Source: DASWRT01 sp036403035
GTDB lineage: Bacteria; Pseudomonadota; Alphaproteobacteria; ATCC43930; CGMCC-115725
Length of the DNA: 38,077 nt
Assembly: GCA_036403035.1 (NCBI GenBank)
Contig: DASWRT010000370.1
Coordinates: 1-38,077 of the forward strand
Reading direction: 5' to 3'
Part shown: piece after piece, positions 27,468 to 35,984 of the stretch
Position numbering within the stretch: position 1 is the stretch's first letter
How the letters are laid out: each line of letters starts with the position of its first letter
The notes under the pieces: generated by a model
The model's input: only the letters and a program-made list of their open reading frames with translations
Told to the model about the DNA's origin: nothing
The model's database searches: none
Program-made: the position numbers and the translations under genes

Positions 27468-27848
27468 ATGATCGACCATATCTCGATCGGCGTCCGCGAT
27501 CTCGCCACGACGAAACGTTTCTACGATGTCGCGCTCGAACCTCTCGGATACGAGTGCCTGAGCGAGAGCGGCGAGTCGCTCGGCTACGGACGCGACGTCG
27601 CCGTGTTCTGGGTCGCCGTAGCGGAACGTCCTGTTCCGGCCGACGACGAGTCAGGTCTGCATTTCTGCTTCACCGCTCCGACGCGCAGGAGCGTGGACGA
27701 GTTCCATGCGGCGGCGCTTCGTTCGGGCGGACGCGACAACGGCGGACCGGGCCTGCGTCCGCATTACGGACAGGACTACTACGCCGCCTTCGTCGTCGAT
27801 CCCGACGGCTACCGGCTGGAAGCCTATTGCAGCCAGCCCGAGGCGTAA
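27468..27848 (+). CDS. VOC-superfamily (glyoxalase-like) protein
   Basis: This 126-residue single vicinal-oxygen-chelate domain has the usual beginning MIDHISIGVRDLATTKRFYD, the central GLHFCFTAPTRRSVDEFH and the end YAAFVVDPDGYRLEAYC. Putative metal ligands are H4 near the start, the His of LHFCF and the Glu of LEAYC, as in lactoylglutathione lyase-like proteins. The substrate is unknown. AGGAGGAGGAG (27452-27462) five bases before the ATG is a very strong ribosome binding site. It is likely co-transcribed with the gene at 26873. Confidence 0.88.
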   Translation: MIDHISIGVRDLATTKRFYDVALEPLGYECLSESGESLGYGRDVAVFWVAVAERPVPADDESGLHFCFTAPTRRSVDEFHAAALRSGGRDNGGPGLRPHYGQDYYAAFVVDPDGYRLEAYCSQPEA

Positions 27849-27864
27849 CCCCGAGAAAGAATAG

Positions 27865-27902
27865 GAAGGGCGGGCCGGCCGCGTCTGACCGACCCGCCCT
27901 TC
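27865..27902. terminator. Bidirectional terminator between VOC gene and eno
   Basis: GAAGGGCGGG (27865-27874) and CCCGCCCTTC (27893-27902) pair perfectly with an 18-base loop between two convergent gene ends. On the minus strand the stem is followed by CTATTCTTTCTC. Confidence 0.7.
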
Positions 27903-27921
27903 GCAACCCTCAGGCGCGGGA

Positions 27922-29205
27922 TCAGCGCGCGGTGCGCAGCACCGAGCGGCCGGCGTAGCGCGCCGCGGTGCCCAGCTCTTCCTCGATGCGGATGAGCTGG
28001 TTGTACTTGGCGAGCCGGTCGGAGCGCGAGAGCGAGCCGGTCTTGATCTGCCCGCAGTTCGTCGCGACCGCGAGGTCGGCGATCGTCGAATCCTCGGTCT
28101 CGCCGGAGCGGTGCGACATGACGGCGGTGTAGGCGGCGCGGTGCGCAATCTCGACCGCTTCCAGCGTCTCCGACAGCGAGCCAATCTGGTTGACCTTGAC
28201 CAGGATCGAGTTGGCGACGTGCCGGGCGATGCCGTCGGACAGGCGCTTCGGATTGGTGACGAAGATATCGTCGCCGACGAGCTGCACCTTGCCGCCGAGT
28301 TCGCGGGTCAGCGCGGCCCAGCCCTCCCAATCGTCCTCGGCCATGCCGTCCTCGATCGAGATGATCGGATAGCGCGCGGCAAGGTCGGCGAGGTAGCGGA
28401 CCATGCCCGCCGAATCGAGCTGCTTGCCCTCGCCCTCCAGGTTGTAGCGGCCGTTCTTGAAGAACTCGGTGGAGGCTGCGTCCAGGGCGAGGAACACGTC
28501 GTCGCCCGGCGTGTATCCTGCGGCCTCGATCGATTTCATGATGAAGCCCAGCGCGTCGTCGGTGGAGGCGAGGTTCGGCGCGAAGCCGCCTTCATCGCCG
28601 ACATTGGTGTTGTGCCCGGCATCCTTGAGCTGCTTCTTCAGCGCATGGAAGATCTCCGAGCCGACCCGGATCGCGTCGGCGACGGTCGGCGCGCCGACCG
28701 GCATGATCATGAATTCCTGGATGTCGATCGGGTTGTCGGCATGAGCGCCGCCGTTGACGATGTTCATCATCGGCACCGGCAGGGTCCGCGCGAACACGCC
28801 GCCGACATAGCGGAAGAGCGGCTGCGACAGCTCGATCGCCGCGGCCTTCGCGCAGGCGAGGCTGACGCCGAGGATCGCGTTGGCGCCGAGGCGCGACTTG
28901 TTCGGCGTCCCGTCCAGGTCGATCATCACCCCGTCGATCGCGACCTGATCCTCGACGTCGAAACCGGACAGCGCGTCGAAGATCTCGCCGTTCACCGCGT
29001 CGACCGCCTTGGTGACGCCCTTCCCGCCGTAGCGCCCCTTGTCGCCGTCGCGCAGCTCGACCGCCTCGTGGGCGCCGGTCGAGGCGCCCGACGGCACGGC
29101 GGCGCGGCCCATGGCGCCGCTCTCCAGGGTCACGTCGACCTCGACCGTCGGATTGCCGCGGCTGTCGAGGATCTCGCGGGCGTGGATGTCGATGATGGCG
29201 GTCAT
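27922..29205 (-). CDS. eno: Enolase
   Basis: This 427-residue enzyme converts 2-phosphoglycerate to phosphoenolpyruvate. Recognisable are AREILDSRGNPTVEVDV (N-terminus), VPSGASTGAHEAVELRDGD (mobile loop), GDEGGFAPNL, the metal-ligand region SIEDGMAEDDWEGW, and the signature LVKVNQIGSLSETLEAV followed by SHRSGETEDSTIADLAV. Full length. It lies next to kdsA and pyrG as in most proteobacteria. Confidence 0.98.
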   Translation of the reverse strand: MTAIIDIHAREILDSRGNPTVEVDVTLESGAMGRAAVPSGASTGAHEAVELRDGDKGRYGGKGVTKAVDAVNGEIFDALSGFDVEDQVAIDGVMIDLDGTPNKSRLGANAILGVSLACAKAAAIELSQPLFRYVGGVFARTLPVPMMNIVNGGAHADNPIDIQEFMIMPVGAPTVADAIRVGSEIFHALKKQLKDAGHNTNVGDEGGFAPNLASTDDALGFIMKSIEAAGYTPGDDVFLALDAASTEFFKNGRYNLEGEGKQLDSAGMVRYLADLAARYPIISIEDGMAEDDWEGWAALTRELGGKVQLVGDDIFVTNPKRLSDGIARHVANSILVKVNQIGSLSETLEAVEIAHRAAYTAVMSHRSGETEDSTIADLAVATNCGQIKTGSLSRSDRLAKYNQLIRIEEELGTAARYAGRSVLRTAR

Positions 29206-29277
29206 GTCTCGTCCTTCTCGTTGGGTCCTCCGGGGACCGGCTTATTCCGATGCCACGATGCCTTCAGCCTTTTCTAA

Positions 29278-29349
29278 CGTAGGGGCGGCCCTTGGGCCGC
29301 CCGCCCGACCGCAGGTCCGGCGACGGGTGGGGCAAACCCCGCCCCTACG
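29278..29349. repeat. Cloverleaf-like palindromic repeat between kdsA and eno
   Basis: Outer arms CGTAGGGGCGG (29278-29288) and CCGCCCCTACG (29339-29349) are exact complements. Inside are two smaller hairpins, GGCGGCCC-tt-GGGCCGCC and GGGG-caaa-CCCC. It lies in the 229-base gap before eno. This is the form of a dispersed intergenic palindrome. No other feature is seen in the gap. Confidence 0.65.
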
Positions 29350-29434
29350 ATTAGATCAAAGCTCCAACCATCGTGCCTCTCGGCTTATTGGCTTTCCGAA
29401 TACCGAGCGGCCATGCTGGCCCCGTCCGCCATCC

Positions 29435-30280
29435 CTAAGCGATCGTGACCGGCGCCGCTTTCGCGATGCGATCGAACGCCATGAGCGTCTCAAGAATTCC
29501 CGGCATGTCGCGGAGCGGCACCATGTTCGGCCCGTCGGAAGGTGCGCTGTCCGGATTCTGGTGCGTCTCCATGAACACCGCGGCGACGCCGACGGCGACC
29601 GCCGCCCGCGCCAGCACGGGCACGAACTCGCGCTGGCCGCCGCTGGACGTGCCCTGCCCGCCCGGCTGCTGGACCGAGTGCGTCGCGTCGAAGACGACGG
29701 GGCAGCCGATCCGCGCCAGGATCGGCAGCGAGCGCATGTCGGAGACGAGCGTGTTGTAGCCGAAGCTGACCCCCCGCTCGCAGACCAGCACGTTCGGGTT
29801 GCCGCCGGCGTCCATCTTGCGGACCACGTTCGCCATGTCCCACGGCGCCAGGAACTGGCCCTTCTTGATGTTGATCGGCCGGCCGGTCGCCGCCGCGGCG
29901 AGCAGCAGGTCGGTCTGCCGGCACAGGAAGGCCGGGATCTGAAGCACGTCGACCGCCTCGGCGACCGGCGCGCACTGGTCCGCCGCGTGGACGTCGGTCA
30001 GCACCGGGCAGCCGTGCGTCTCGCGCACCTCGGCGAGGATCGGCAGGCTCTTCTCGACGCCGAGCCCGCGCGGGCTGTCGACCGAGGTCCGGTTCGCCTT
30101 GTCGAACGAGGTCTTGTAGATGAGCGGGATGCCGAGCCGCCGCGTCAACTCGACCAGCGCCTGGCTCGTCTCCAGCGCGTGCGCCCGGCTTTCCAGCGCG
30201 CAGGGCCCGGCGATCAGCGCCAGCGGCAGATCGTTGCCGACCGTGAAGCTGCCGATGCGGATGTGACGGGGGGAGGTCAT
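29435..30280 (-). CDS. kdsA: 3-deoxy-D-manno-octulosonate 8-phosphate synthase
   Basis: The protein has 281 residues, a TIM-barrel enzyme condensing PEP with arabinose 5-phosphate for the KDO of lipopolysaccharide. Motifs are LIAGPCALESRAHALE, YKTSFDKANRTS, PVLTDVHAADQC, FLCRQTDLLLAAAATGRPIN with IKKGQFLAPWDM, and VFDATHSVQQPGG. This indicates an outer-membrane-bearing organism. It lies 69 bases after pyrG and is probably in one transcript with secG-pyrG. Confidence 0.97.
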   Translation of the reverse strand: MTSPRHIRIGSFTVGNDLPLALIAGPCALESRAHALETSQALVELTRRLGIPLIYKTSFDKANRTSVDSPRGLGVEKSLPILAEVRETHGCPVLTDVHAADQCAPVAEAVDVLQIPAFLCRQTDLLLAAAATGRPINIKKGQFLAPWDMANVVRKMDAGGNPNVLVCERGVSFGYNTLVSDMRSLPILARIGCPVVFDATHSVQQPGGQGTSSGGQREFVPVLARAAVAVGVAAVFMETHQNPDSAPSDGPNMVPLRDMPGILETLMAFDRIAKAAPVTIA

Positions 30281-30349
30281 GTCGGCTGTTTCCGTCCGGT
30301 CAGTGAGTGTCGCGGCGCCGCCCTGCCCTCCTCCGCTCCGGCCGGCCGG

Positions 30350-31978
<1,629 letters not shown>

Positions 31979-32071
31979 GGACCTTCAGTCTAGACAAACC
32001 ATTGGGAAAACTCCACCGGCATCAGCCGGTAGAGGTGCATGGCGGGAATGCGACGATGTCGGTGGCAACCG

Positions 32072-32467
32072 TCAGCGGGTCGGAACGCTGGGCTCCGCGG
32101 GCGCCGGCGCAGGGGCCGGTTCGGCGGGAGCCACCGGATTCGGCGCGCCCTGGTTCTGCGCGGGCGCGGGCGGCAAGCTTGACGGCACCGCGGGAGACGG
32201 CGCCGTCGGCGAGGTCTGGTCGATGATCGAGCGGGGGGCGCCGTGATTGCCGGCGAGCACGACCAGCACGATGCTGGTCAACATGAAGCACCCGGCGAGG
32301 ATCGCCGTCGTCCGGGTCAGCAGGTTTGCGGTCGAGCGGCCGGTCATGAAGCCGGACATTCCGCCGCCGCCCATCCCGAGTCCGCCGCCTTCGCTCTTCT
32401 GCACGAGCACGACGCCGACGAGCGAAATGGCGATCAGGACATGGACGACGAGGAGGACATTGATCAT
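32072..32467 (-). CDS. secG: Preprotein translocase subunit SecG
   Basis: The protein has 131 residues. Two membrane helices (about 2-20 and 52-73) flank the conserved loop VLVQKSEGGGLGMGGGGMSG and STANLLTRTTAILA. The C-terminal 55 residues are Pro/Ala-rich, as often in alphaproteobacteria. ATG 32467 is chosen because the helix starts there (MINVLLVVHVLIAISLVG); the upstream extension is not conserved. It is part of the SecYEG channel. Confidence 0.95.
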   Translation of the reverse strand: MINVLLVVHVLIAISLVGVVLVQKSEGGGLGMGGGGMSGFMTGRSTANLLTRTTAILAGCFMLTSIVLVVLAGNHGAPRSIIDQTSPTAPSPAVPSSLPPAPAQNQGAPNPVAPAEPAPAPAPAEPSVPTR

Positions 32468-32578
32468 CGGGGAAGCTTCGCAACAATAGGGCAGCGGACC
32501 GCGTGCGCCGCCGCCGGGGCACATGGCGCGGGCTTTTAGCCGCTTCGTCCTCGCCGCGCCAGCCCGGATTAGCGGGTA

Positions 32579-33511
32579 TCAGGCGATCAGCGCCCAGAAC
32601 GCTTCGGCCGCGGGGCTTTGGCGGGAGCGGGCGCGAAAGACATGGATCTCCACCGCGACCTCCCACTCCTCTCCGCCGGCCGGGACGAGCGTGCCGCGCT
32701 TGATGTCGTCCTCGACGAGACTCCGCGGAAGCCAAGCGACGCCGCGGCCGTCCTGCGCCATCGCCCGCAGCACCGCGGCGAGATGCGACGCGAAGACCGG
32801 CTCCGCCCGGACGGACCGGCTCTCGACCAGCCGCACCGCATCCAGGATCCGGCCCAGGCCCGACTCGGGATTGTAGGCAAGGAGCGGCAGCGCCGGCCGG
32901 TCGGCGCCTGCGCCCGCGCCTGCGCGCGGCGGCAGCGCAAAGCGCGGCCGTCCGGAATCGCCGGAGGCCGCCGCCAGCGGCACCAGCCGGTCGGTTCCGA
33001 TGCGGACCGAGCGGAACTGGCCGGGGTCGAGTCGCGGCGGCGCGGCCGGGTGATGATGGCATAGGAGGAATTCCGCCTGCGCTTGCAGCATCGCCTGCTC
33101 GCAGGCCTGCATGCTGTCCGAGACAAGTCGGATCGCGCTCCCGCCGACGACGCCCCCGCGCGCCGTCGCCTCGATCGAGCGCAGCCACGCGGGAAAGAAG
33201 GTCAACGACAGCGCATGCGTCGCCGCGAAGCGCAGCGTCGACGCGGCGGCCGCCTGAGCCTGACGCGCTTCCTCGCGGCCCTGGTAGAGTCGCCGCACCA
33301 GCTCCTCGGCGACCGGCCGGAACCGCTCGCCTGCCTCGGTCGGCGCGACCCGGTGCGACGTGCGCTCGAAGAGCGCCGCGCCGATCCACGTCTCCAGCGC
33401 GCGGATGCGGCGGCTGAACGCCGGCTGGGTCATGTGCCGGCGCTCGGCGGCGCGGGAAAAGTTCGTGCACTCGACGAGCGCGAGGAAGTCTTCCAGCCAG
33501 CCGAGTTCCAT
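32579..33511 (-). CDS. LysR-family regulator, probably of tartrate use
   Basis: The protein has 310 residues. The N-terminal HTH (about 1-60) contains FLALVECTNFSRAAERRHMTQPAFSRRIRALE, split over the usual helices, and SHRVAPTEAGERF. The rest is the periplasmic-binding-protein-like effector domain. ATG 33511 starts at MELGWLEDFLALVE; the upstream open frame overlaps the divergent promoter. It is divergent from the D-tartrate dehydratase-like gene (100 bases between starts), the standard layout for a LysR regulator and its target, so the effector may be tartrate or a related hydroxy acid. Confidence 0.9.
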   Translation of the reverse strand: MELGWLEDFLALVECTNFSRAAERRHMTQPAFSRRIRALETWIGAALFERTSHRVAPTEAGERFRPVAEELVRRLYQGREEARQAQAAAASTLRFAATHALSLTFFPAWLRSIEATARGGVVGGSAIRLVSDSMQACEQAMLQAQAEFLLCHHHPAAPPRLDPGQFRSVRIGTDRLVPLAAASGDSGRPRFALPPRAGAGAGADRPALPLLAYNPESGLGRILDAVRLVESRSVRAEPVFASHLAAVLRAMAQDGRGVAWLPRSLVEDDIKRGTLVPAGGEEWEVAVEIHVFRARSRQSPAAEAFWALIA

Positions 33512-33611
33512 CCGCGATGCCGACTCCGCATTGAGCGATCCGACTCTGGCATTGGCCGGATCGGGCCGTCCACCCGTATGGTCCGGCAAGACAATCAACG
33601 GGTCCGGTACC

Positions 33612-34790
33612 ATGCGCATCGTCGACATCCGCGAGAAGACCGTCTCGATCGCCTCGCCGATCGCCAACGCCTATATCGACTTCTCCAAGATGACCTGCTC
33701 GGTCGTCGCGGTCATCACCGACGTGATCCGCGACGGCAAGCCGATCGTGGGTTACGGCTTCAATTCCAACGGCCGCTACGGCCAAGGCGCGCTGATGCGC
33801 GAGCGCTTCATCCCGCGCCTCAAGGAAGCCGATCCGCGGACGCTCGTCGACGAGGCCGCAAATGGCGGAGGGGGCAATCTCGACCCGTTCGCGATCTGGG
33901 CGGCGATGATGAGCAACGAAAAGCCCGGCGGACACGGCGAGCGCTCGGTCGCGGTCGGCACGATCGACATGGCGGTGTGGGACGCCGTCGCGAAGATCGA
34001 GGGGAAGCCGCTCTATCGTCTCCTCGCCGACCGCTACCGCGGCGGCAACGCCGACGACCGGGTCTGGGTCTACGCAGCCGGCGGCTACTACTACCCCGGC
34101 AAGGATCTCTCGGCGCTTCGGAACGAGATGCGGAGCTACCGCGACCGCGGCTACCGCGTCGTCAAGATGAAGATCGGCGCCGCCCCGCTCGACGAGGACC
34201 TCAGACGCATCGAGGCGGTGCTGGAGGTGGTCGGCGACGGGCGATTCCTTGCCGTAGACGCCAACGGCCGCTTCGACCTCGACACCGCACTCGCCTACGC
34301 CGAGGCGCTGAAGCCCTACGGCCTGTTCTGGTACGAGGAGGCCGGCGACCCGCTCGACTACGCCCTCCAGGCAGAGCTGGCGGCGCATTACGACGGGCCG
34401 CTGGCGACCGGCGAGAACCTGTTCTCGCACCAGGACGCCCGCAACCTGATCCGCTACGGCGGGATGCGGCCGGACCGCGACTGGCTCCAGTTCGACTGTG
34501 CGCTGTCCTACGGCCTCGTCGAGTACCTGCGGACGCTCGACGTGATCCAGAAGCAGGGCTGGTCGACGCGCCGGGTCGTGCCGCACGGCGGTCACCAGAT
34601 GTCGCTGAATATCGCCGCCGGCCTGCATCTCGGCGGCAACGAATCCTATCCCGACGTCTTCAAGCCCTTCGGCGGCTTCGCCGACGGCATCGCCGTCGAG
34701 GACGGATATGTCGGCCTGCCCGACGTGCCCGGCGTCGGCTTCGAGGCGAAAGCCGAGCTGTACGCGGTGATGCGGACGTTGGCGGAGTAA
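33612..34790 (+). CDS. tarD: D(-)-tartrate dehydratase-like enolase-superfamily enzyme
   Basis: The protein has 392 residues of the mandelate racemase/enolase superfamily. It resembles Bradyrhizobium D-tartrate dehydratase (TarD) throughout, as I recall that sequence. Catalytic residues are all present: K185 and K187 (KMK), metal ligands D216 (VDANGRF), E242 (WYEEAGDP) and E268 (ATGENL), and H325 (VPHGGHQMS). They keep the spacing known for TarD. Family-specific blocks such as GYGFNSNGRYGQGAL and NEKPGGHGERSVAVGTIDMA are intact. The expected reaction is D-tartrate to oxaloacetate plus water. It stands alone with its LysR regulator, with no transporter beside it. Confidence 0.9.
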   Translation: MRIVDIREKTVSIASPIANAYIDFSKMTCSVVAVITDVIRDGKPIVGYGFNSNGRYGQGALMRERFIPRLKEADPRTLVDEAANGGGGNLDPFAIWAAMMSNEKPGGHGERSVAVGTIDMAVWDAVAKIEGKPLYRLLADRYRGGNADDRVWVYAAGGYYYPGKDLSALRNEMRSYRDRGYRVVKMKIGAAPLDEDLRRIEAVLEVVGDGRFLAVDANGRFDLDTALAYAEALKPYGLFWYEEAGDPLDYALQAELAAHYDGPLATGENLFSHQDARNLIRYGGMRPDRDWLQFDCALSYGLVEYLRTLDVIQKQGWSTRRVVPHGGHQMSLNIAAGLHLGGNESYPDVFKPFGGFADGIAVEDGYVGLPDVPGVGFEAKAELYAVMRTLAE

Positions 34791-34826
34791 CTTTGCGGAA
34801 ACGCAAAACCATCGCCGACATACTTT

Positions 34827-34947
34827 CCCTCTCCCGTTTACGGGAGAGGGTCAGGGTGAGGGGAGTTTCTTTTTATTTTGATGAATTTATGTCAGCGCCG
34901 GTAGCAGGCGGCCCTCACCCCTACCCTCTCCCGTAAACGGGAGAGGG
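34827..34947. repeat. Double-hairpin inverted repeat between tarD and tpiA
   Basis: Each end is a near-perfect hairpin: CCCTCTCCCGT-TT-ACGGGAGAGGG (34827-34850) and CCCTCTCCCGT-AA-ACGGGAGAGGG (34924-34947). The two 36-base ends are also inverted copies of each other with only two mismatches, around a 49-base AT-richer middle. It lies between convergent genes and could end both transcripts, but its symmetry is that of a mobile palindromic element. Confidence 0.75.
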
Positions 34948-34987
34948 AGATATAAGCAAGGGAAAGGCAGGCGACGTCGCCGCCATT

Positions 34988-35758
34988 TCACCCGCACGCC
35001 CGCGCGATCGCCCAGAAATCCGTCGCGACGAGGCTCGCGCCGCCGACCAGCGCGCCGTCCACGTCGTCGACCGACATCAGGTCGCGCGCATTGCCCGGCT
35101 TGACCGACCCGCCATAGAGGATGCGGATCTCGCGCCACGCCGGGGTCCGCTCGCGCAGCGCGGCGCGGATATGGCCGTGCACCGCGGCGACGTCGTGCGT
35201 CGTCGGCGTCCGTCCGGTGCCGATCGCCCAGACCGGCTCGTAGGCGATCACCAGCTCGGCCGCGCCGAGCCCGTCCGGCACGCTCCCGGCGACTTGTCGC
35301 GCGACCACCTCAAGCGCGCGGCCGGCGTCGCGCTCGGCCTCGGTCTCGCCGACGCAGACGATCGGAGTAAGGCCGGCGGCGTGCGCCGCGAGCGTCTTCG
35401 CGCGGACCAGCGCGTTGCTCTCGCCGTGGTCGGTGCGGCGCTCGGAGTGGCCGACGATCACGAACTCGCACCCCATGTCGCGGAGCATCGGCGCGGAGAT
35501 GTCGCCGGTATGCGCGCCCTTCTCCTTGGGATGGCAGTCCTGGGCGCCGACCCGGATACCGCTCCCCGTCAGCTCCTCGGGCATCAATGCGAGCAGCGTC
35601 GCCGGCGGGCAGACCAGCAAGTCGCAGGCGAGGTGCTCGTTGGCTGCCCGGCTCGCCGCAACCGCCCGCCGCGCGAGGTCGCGCGCCAGCTCCAGCCCCT
35701 CGGCCCTGAGCCCGTTCATCTTCCAATTGCCCGCGATCAGCTTGCGGCGCGCCGTCAT
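34988..35758 (-). CDS. tpiA: Triosephosphate isomerase
   Basis: This 256-residue TIM barrel interconverts dihydroxyacetone phosphate and glyceraldehyde 3-phosphate. It has LIAGNWKMNG (substrate Asn/Lys), VIVGHSERR with the catalytic His, AYEPVWAIGTGRTPT with the catalytic Glu, and ILYGGSVKPGNA. The gene order tpiA-secG-pyrG is common; here the LysR/tarD pair has come between tpiA and secG. Confidence 0.97.
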   Translation of the reverse strand: MTARRKLIAGNWKMNGLRAEGLELARDLARRAVAASRAANEHLACDLLVCPPATLLALMPEELTGSGIRVGAQDCHPKEKGAHTGDISAPMLRDMGCEFVIVGHSERRTDHGESNALVRAKTLAAHAAGLTPIVCVGETEAERDAGRALEVVARQVAGSVPDGLGAAELVIAYEPVWAIGTGRTPTTHDVAAVHGHIRAALRERTPAWREIRILYGGSVKPGNARDLMSVDDVDGALVGGASLVATDFWAIARACG

Positions 35759-35890
35759 TCGTCTTCCCCCTCGCTTCGTCGGATCGCGCGGTGAACGCCG
35801 GGACGCCGCCTTCGCTCCGCCCGTCCGGGGCGCTGCTGCCCGCGCGCCGTTCCCGCGTCCTCATACCGTCCCCTCGGCGGCGCCACAAGG

Positions 35891-35937
35891 CGGCGGGCGG
35901 GGCCGCGCGGGAAGCCTTGTTGCGGCGGGCGGGGCCG
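35891..35937. repeat. Direct repeat in the tpiA/ppiD divergent region
   Basis: The 15-base unit CGGCGGGCGGGGCCG occurs exactly twice, at 35891-35905 and 35923-35937, with a period of 32 bases. The 226-base gap around it (35759-35984) must hold both divergent promoters, but no clear -35/-10 pair was recognised. Confidence 0.5.
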
Positions 35938-35984
35938 GTCCCTATCATCCGCCGCCTTCGACCATTGCCCCGATTGCCGCCGTC

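Noticed and set aside
32468..32578. tRNA-Leu next to secG, as in many proteobacteria
   Set aside because: The gap was read on both strands. No T-loop GTTCGA-type motif with matching acceptor stem was found.
32022..34628. An 868-codon minus-strand open frame through tarD, lysR and secG
   Set aside because: It is a shadow of TarD antisense joined to out-of-frame LysR, with no conserved motifs.
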